This document shows positions 1-5,039 of a stretch of 5,039 nt of DNA, one piece after another (position 1 is the first letter of the stretch; each line of letters opens with the position of its first letter). The notes beneath the pieces are model-generated. The model was given only the letters and a program-made list of their open reading frames with translations. It was not told where the DNA came from and searched no databases. Origin of the DNA: Azonexus sp. GTDB lineage: Bacteria > Pseudomonadota > Gammaproteobacteria > Burkholderiales > Rhodocyclaceae. Made by a program: the position numbers and the translations under genes. Location: contig JAITWU010000011.1 of NCBI GenBank assembly GCA_031285115.1, forward strand, positions 1 to 5,039, read 5' to 3'.

Positions 1-117
1 TTGCGGCTCTCTGAATACAAGCGGCGGCAGGGGCCGGTCGGCATTCGCATCACACCGCAGAGCTTCGGCAGCGATTGGCGCTATCCCGTCAGCAACCGCT
101 ACCGTGACGAATTTTGA
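1..117 (+). CDS. nadE: Glutamine-dependent NAD+ synthetase, C-terminal end (partial)
   Basis: Only the last 38 codons are present; the gene begins before the window and ends at TGA 115-117. The visible residues contain EYKRRQGPVGIRIT followed by SFGSDWRYPVSNRYR. This resembles the C-terminus of long, glutamine-hydrolysing NAD+ synthetases of proteobacteria, which have EYKRRQ-PxGxRIT and a closing RRYPI-like segment. The family makes NAD+ from deamido-NAD+, ATP and glutamine (or ammonia) in the cytoplasm. The call rests on this tail and on the following glnB, because nadE next to glnB is, from memory, a common betaproteobacterial arrangement. The gap to glnB is 24 bases with no evident terminator or promoter, so the two are probably cotranscribed. 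The catalytic domains cannot be checked here. Confidence 0.8.
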   Translation: MRLSEYKRRQGPVGIRITPQSFGSDWRYPVSNRYRDEF

Positions 118-480
<363 letters not shown>

Positions 481-498
481 CGCACAGAGGAGAAGGGC

Positions 499-819
499 AT
501 GGCGCACGCCGACGACATCACTGTCTGGCGCGAGCAGTTGAAAACCCTGCTCGGCAATGACGCGGGTGGTTACCCGACACAGTTGGAGGCTCTCTTTCCG
601 CGCATCCTCGGCGAGATTGTGAACCTTTGGGGCACGCCTGAACTCGATGGCTATTTCAGGGGATTGACGCTGACTGACCGCTCAGGCCGTCATGGTTTTT
701 CGGAAGCCGTGGCGACGGAACTCTTCCGCCTCGCCCAGATTCACGCGCGGCTGACCAAAAGCGACGGCGGCTGGTGGGTGGATCTGCCCTATTTCAAAGA
801 CCAGCAGGAAGCCGACTAG
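499..819 (+). CDS. Uncharacterised 106-residue protein downstream of glnB
   Basis: I do not recognise this protein and assign no function. The start is well supported: GAGGAG at 487-492 lies six bases before the ATG, and the gene begins 18 bases after the glnB stop, so it is probably cotranscribed with glnB. The product is small, soluble-looking and slightly acidic, with no signal peptide or membrane segment. Residues about 24-53 form a likely helical stretch (YPTQLEALFPRILGEIVNLW). Next comes a conserved-looking centre, GYFRGLTLTDRSGRHGFSEA, and a second helix, VATELFRLAQIHARL. The C-terminus is rich in aromatic residues (GGWWVDLPYF) and ends in charged residues. There are no cysteines or obvious metal or catalytic motifs. 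Its placement suggests a role near nitrogen or NAD metabolism, but that is context only. Its stop lies six bases from the stop of the opposing smr gene. Confidence 0.8.
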   Translation: MAHADDITVWREQLKTLLGNDAGGYPTQLEALFPRILGEIVNLWGTPELDGYFRGLTLTDRSGRHGFSEAVATELFRLAQIHARLTKSDGGWWVDLPYFKDQQEAD

Positions 820-825
820 AAACCG

Positions 826-1359
826 CTAGCGCCGCGTTTTTCCGGCGCGCAACAGGACGATCAAAGCGCCCTCGCCGCCATCGCGCGGGCGGGCCTGACA
901 GTAAGCGAGCACTTCGTCGCGCTGGGCCAGCCAGCCGCGCGTCAGCGGGCGCAGAACGGCGGTTTTTTGCGGCGAACCCAAACCCTTGCCGTGCACCACC
1001 CGCACGCAGCGCATTCCCTGGCGCAGCGCCTCAGCGAGAAAAGCGCCGAGCAAGGAGCGGGCTTCGTCGCGGTTGAGGCCGTGCAGGTCGAGATCGTCCT
1101 GCACCACCCAGCGGCCCCGGCGCAAATCGCGGAGCACGCTGGCGGCGAGGCCGGGACGCAGGTAATGCGCCTCATCGCCGCCTTCGAGCCGGTCTTGCAG
1201 GCCGATTTCACCGTGCAGGCTTTCATGCAGCGCCGCCTGCTCGTCAGCCAGCCGCTGCAAGGGTTTTGGCGGTGGTTGTTGCGGTTCGCGGTGAATGCGC
1301 CCCGAATCCGGCAGTGGCCGACTGCCCGCCACGGCGGCATGAAAAGCAGCGAGATCGTC

Positions 1360-1362
<3 letters not shown>
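826..1362 (-). CDS. Smr-domain protein (Smr/MutS family)
   Basis: This is a complete 178-residue protein with a C-terminal Smr domain, about residues 88-172. The domain signatures are present: LDLHGLNRDEA (91-101), VVHGKGLGS (122-130), and the closing GGEGALIVLL (162-171). Stand-alone Smr proteins such as E. coli SmrA/YdaL and SmrB have nuclease activity; SmrB acts on mRNA at collided ribosomes. The substrate of this one cannot be read from sequence. The N-terminal region (DDLAAFHAAVAGSRPL, then an arginine- and proline-rich stretch, then YLRPGL) resembles SmrA/YdaL-type proteins, and that similarity supports the ATG at 1360-1362. That start has no recognisable ribosome binding site, because the bases ahead of it belong to the 1360-1462 repeat. 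It follows trxB on the same strand after 61 bases and meets the unknown gene at 499-819 tail to tail. Confidence 0.9.
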
Positions 1363-2439
<1,077 letters not shown>

Positions 2440-2461
2440 GCTTTGTCTGGCGCTGCGGTTT

Positions 2462-2487
2462 TTTCGCGTGCCGCCCGATATGCGAAA
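2462..2487. promoter_or_regulatory. Inverted repeat between divergent promoters, candidate operator
   Basis: TTTCGCGTG (2462-2470) is matched by TATGCGAAA (2479-2487), whose reverse complement is TTTCGCATA. Seven of nine positions agree, including the outer TTTCGC/GCGAAA, with an 8-base gap. It covers the expected -35 region of the promoter reading right and lies upstream of the trxB -10 box. This is a plausible site for a dimeric regulator, possibly the Crp/Fnr-type protein encoded next door. It does not match the known CRP (TGTGA-N6-TCACA) or FNR (TTGAT-N4-ATCAA) sites. The function is inference. Confidence 0.35.
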
Positions 2488-2493
2488 GCGGTT

Positions 2494-2499
2494 TATAAT
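2494..2499 (+). promoter_or_regulatory. Probable -10 box of the Crp/Fnr-ftsK promoter
   Basis: TATAAT is a perfect -10 hexamer, with expected transcription start near 2506 and a leader of about 25 bases. The bases 17 upstream (CCGCCC, 2471-2476) are not a -35 box and lie in the gap of the 2462-2487 inverted repeat. Use of this promoter may need an activator. Confidence 0.5.
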
Positions 2500-2530
2500 C
2501 GGCCCCTAACTCTATGAGCGGAAAAGATTT

Positions 2531-3193
2531 ATGACGACAAATCAATATGGCTTGAGCCTCGTCGTACTGCGCAATGTGCCGCTGTTTTCCGGCCTGAGTG
2601 AAGCCGAACTGGAGAAGTTGTCCAAGATCTGCGGTCGCCGCCGTGTCGAGCGCGGCGCGTTTGTCGTGCGGGCTTCGGACGTGACGGATTCCCTGTACGT
2701 CCTGCTGACTGGCCGCGCCAAGGTGACCAATGCCGATGAGGAAGGGCGCGAGATCATTCTCGCCTGGCTCGGCCCCGGCGAATCTTTTGGCGAAATCGGC
2801 ATGATCGACGGCGGGCCGCGTTCGGCCAGCGTCGTCGCCGTTGAGCCGTGCGAATTGCTGGTGCTTGGCAAGGACGGCTTTCAACGCTGCTTGCAGGACA
2901 ATTTTCCGGTCGCCCATAAACTGATGCTGACCCTCGTCCGCCGTCTGCGCGAGGCCGACCGCAAAATCGAGAGTCTCGCCCTGCTCGACGTTTATGGCCG
3001 CGTCGCCCGCTTGCTGCTCGATATGTCGGTGGTCGAAGATGGCCGCCGCATCGTCAAAAAGAAAATTTCCAAGCAGGATATGGCGCGCATGATCGGCGCT
3101 TCGCGCGAAATGGTCAGCAAGGTCATGCGCGACCTCGAATTGAGCGGGTATATCGCCACCGGCGGCGATCAGGTGGTGATTCTCGGTTCATGA
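2531..3193 (+). CDS. Crp/Fnr-family transcriptional regulator
   Basis: This is a complete 220-residue protein with the two-domain Crp/Fnr layout: an N-terminal cyclic-nucleotide-binding beta-roll (about 15-130), a long dimer helix (about 126-150), and a C-terminal winged helix-turn-helix (about 153-218). The roll has [21 protein letters not shown] (81-101). There Glu88, Arg97 and Ser98 match the cAMP-contact residues of E. coli CRP, so a cyclic nucleotide could bind. The HTH is [25 protein letters not shown] (179-203), with Arg192-Glu193 at the CRP DNA-contact positions. The N-terminal cysteine cluster of oxygen-sensing FNR is absent (cysteines only at 34, 107 and 120), so an iron-sulphur sensor is unlikely. 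The start is the ATG at 2531 with a weak purine-rich site (GCGGAAAAG). The stop overlaps the ftsK start as ATGA. Target genes and ligand are unknown. Confidence 0.93.
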   Translation: MTTNQYGLSLVVLRNVPLFSGLSEAELEKLSKICGRRRVERGAFVVRASDVTDSLYVLLTGRAKVTNADEEGREIILAWLGPGESFGEIGMIDGGPRSASVVAVEPCELLVLGKDGFQRCLQDNFPVAHKLMLTLVRRLREADRKIESLALLDVYGRVARLLLDMSVVEDGRRIVKKKISKQDMARMIGASREMVSKVMRDLELSGYIATGGDQVVILGS

Positions 3194-5039
3194 AAAAAGC
3201 AGCGGCAACAACCCTCGACCGGGGGGCGAGTCCGTTACCGGACAAAATCGGTTCATTGTTGCAAGAGTCGCGCTGGCTGGGCGTCGGCGCGGTTGCCCTG
3301 TTCCTCATCCTGGCTTTGTGGGGCTTTGATCGCAACGATCCGGGCTGGTCTCATGCCGTCGTCACCAGCGCCCTGCACAATCCGGCTGGCCGGGTTGGCG
3401 CCTGGGTGGCCGATTTGCTGCTCTACATTTTTGGCCTTTCCGCCTGGTGGTGGGTGGTCTTGCTCGGCATGTCGGTGTGGTGGGGGGCGCTTCGCCTGAA
3501 AACGGGCGCTGACGAAGACCGCCGACCGCTGGTGATCGCCCTCGGCGGCTTCGTTTTGCTGTTGCTGGCGAGTTCGGCCCTGGAAGCCCTGCGTTTTTAC
3601 TCGCTGCGGGCGGAACTGCCGCTCGCGCCGGGCGGGATGCTGGGCCTCGAAATCAGCCGTTTGTTGAGCCATCAACTCGGCTACACCGGCGCGACGCTCT
3701 TTCTGCTTCTGGCGATTGCCGCTGGCTGGAGTATTTTTTCCGGCATGTCCTGGCTGTGGGCTTGCGAACGCTTTGGCTATTTGCTCGAAGCCCTGGTCGG
3801 GCTGGTCATCGGTCGCATCGAAGCCTGGCGCGACCGGCGCATTGGCCGCGAAGTGGCGCAGCAGCGCGAAGTGGTGGTCGAAGAAGAAAAACGCCGCAGC
3901 GAACTGCACGAGCCGATCATCATCGAGCCGCCGCCGGTGGTCGAGTCGCCGGTCTCGAAAAAGGCGGAAAAGCGCGTCGAGCGCGAAAAACAGGCGCTGC
4001 TGTTCCCCGAAGCCGTGCTGGGCGGGGCGCTGCCGCCCCTGCATCTGCTTGACCCCGCGCCGTCCGCGACCGAAGCGGTGAGCGCCGAGACGCTGGAATT
4101 CACTTCGCGCCAGATTGAAATGAAACTCGCCGATTTCGGCGTCCAGGTCAAAGTGCTGGCGGCGATGCCGGGGCCGGTCGTCACCCGTTACGAAATCGAA
4201 CCGGCGGTCGGCGTCAAAGGCGCGCAGGTGGTCAATCTCGCCCGCGATCTGGCGCGCGCCCTGGCGCTGATGTCGATCCGCGTCGTCGAAACCGTACCCG
4301 GCAAATCGTGCATGGCGCTCGAATTGCCCAATGCCAGGCGGCAGACGGTCAAACTCTCCGAAATCATTTCGAGCAAACCCTACAACGACATGAGCAGCCC
4401 GCTGACCGTTTGCCTCGGCAAAGACATCAGCGGTCTGCCGGTGGTCGCCGACCTCGCCAAAACGCCGCATTTGCTGGTGGCGGGGACGACCGGCTCGGGC
4501 AAATCGGTCGGCGTCAACGCCATGATTTTGTCCATGCTCTACAAATCCGAGCCGGAACAGGTGCGCCTCATCATGGTCGACCCGAAAATGCTCGAACTCT
4601 CCATCTACGAGGGCATCCCGCATTTGCTCGCGCCAGTCGTCACCGACATGAAACAGGCCGCCAACGCGCTGCACTGGTGCGTGACCGAGATGGAAAAGCG
4701 TTACAAACTGATGTCGGCAATGGGCGTGCGTAACATCGCCGGATTAAACGGCAAGATCAAGGAAGCCGAAAAGAAAGGCGAGCACATCCCCAACCCGCTG
4801 ACGCTGACGCCGGAAGCGCCGGAACCCTTGAAAACGCTGCCTTACATCGTCGTCATCATCGACGAATTGGCCGACCTGATGATGGTGGTCGGCAAAAAAG
4901 TCGAGGAACAAATCGCCCGACTGGCGCAAAAAGCCCGCGCTTCCGGCATCCATCTGGTGCTGGCGACGCAGCGGCCCTCGGTCGATGTCATCACCGGCCT
5001 GATCAAAGCCAACATCCCGACCCGCCTCTCCTTTCAGGT
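3190..5039 (+). CDS. ftsK: DNA translocase FtsK, N-terminal part (partial)
   Basis: The open frame runs from ATG 3190 off the end of the window, giving 616 codons. FtsK is a hexameric septal DNA pump that clears and resolves chromosomes during division. The N-terminal anchor has four hydrophobic segments (about 29-46, 72-98, 113-131 and 165-186), with the FtsK-typical DPGWSH at 50-55. A short charged and proline-rich linker follows (about 215-290), then the alpha/beta motor domain. That domain has Walker A GTTGSGKS (432-439), [10 protein letters not shown] (462-471), Walker B IVVIIDE (553-559) and [11 protein letters not shown] from 593. The end of the motor and the DNA-reading gamma domain lie beyond the window. 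The linker is far shorter than in E. coli FtsK, giving a compact form. The start overlaps the preceding regulator stop (ATGA) and has only a weak ribosome binding site, which suggests coupled translation. Confidence 0.97.
   Translation, partial: MKKAAATTLDRGASPLPDKIGSLLQESRWLGVGAVALFLILALWGFDRNDPGWSHAVVTSALHNPAGRVGAWVADLLLYIFGLSAWWWVVLLGMSVWWGALRLKTGADEDRRPLVIALGGFVLLLLASSALEALRFYSLRAELPLAPGGMLGLEISRLLSHQLGYTGATLFLLLAIAAGWSIFSGMSWLWACERFGYLLEALVGLVIGRIEAWRDRRIGREVAQQREVVVEEEKRRSELHEPIIIEPPPVVESPVSKKAEKRVEREKQALLFPEAVLGGALPPLHLLDPAPSATEAVSAETLEFTSRQIEMKLADFGVQVKVLAAMPGPVVTRYEIEPAVGVKGAQVVNLARDLARALALMSIRVVETVPGKSCMALELPNARRQTVKLSEIISSKPYNDMSSPLTVCLGKDISGLPVVADLAKTPHLLVAGTTGSGKSVGVNAMILSMLYKSEPEQVRLIMVDPKMLELSIYEGIPHLLAPVVTDMKQAANALHWCVTEMEKRYKLMSAMGVRNIAGLNGKIKEAEKKGEHIPNPLTLTPEAPEPLKTLPYIVVIIDELADLMMVVGKKVEEQIARLAQKARASGIHLVLATQRPSVDVITGLIKANIPTRLSFQ

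Noticed and set aside
2531..3193. Oxygen-sensing FNR
   Set aside because: The N-terminal cysteine cluster needed for the iron-sulphur centre is absent. The binding-pocket residues look more like the cyclic-nucleotide type.
3253..4674. Long 473-codon open frame on the - strand opposite ftsK
   Set aside because: It lies entirely antisense to clear ftsK coding sequence. Its product is a low-complexity mix of Arg, His, Gln, Asp and Phe typical of the reverse strand of GC-rich genes, with no domain signature.

Overview
This window is an ordinary, GC-rich piece of bacterial chromosome that carries housekeeping genes. It looks betaproteobacterial, possibly Rhodocyclales-like; that placement is inferred from gene content, protein sequence style and gene order, not from a database search. 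The order is nadE (3' end only) > glnB > small unknown gene on the + strand, then smr < trxB on the - strand, then a Crp/Fnr-type regulator > ftsK (5' part only) on the + strand. Coding density is very high, and the longest gap between genes is 126 bases.

Positions 1-819 look like one co-directional transcription unit. It holds the C-terminus of a glutamine-dependent NAD+ synthetase, the nitrogen signal protein P-II (GlnB, with its uridylylation tyrosine), and an unrecognised 106-residue protein with a strong ribosome binding site. This unit meets smr tail to tail with only 6 bases between the stop codons. Positions 826-2404 on the - strand encode thioredoxin reductase (trxB) followed by an Smr-domain protein.

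Positions 2405-2530 form a divergent promoter region. It has two perfect TATAAT -10 boxes pointing outwards and an inverted repeat between them. To the right, a Crp/Fnr-family regulator overlaps the start of ftsK by four bases (ATGA), which suggests translational coupling. In E. coli the same place between divergent trxB and ftsK is held by lrp, so the layout is conserved but the regulator family is different.

The most unusual structure is a 103-base imperfect palindrome (1360-1462) between trxB and smr. Each arm is a series of degenerate 7-base units of the form CAGGNNN, and all its parts are symmetric about position 1411. It supplies the last 11 codons and stop codon of trxB and reaches the start codon of smr. 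It looks like a small repeat or MITE-like element that inserted in, or grew within, the trxB-smr junction. I found no defence system, phage, insertion sequence with a transposase, CRISPR array or RNA gene, and nothing that amounts to a new multi-gene system.
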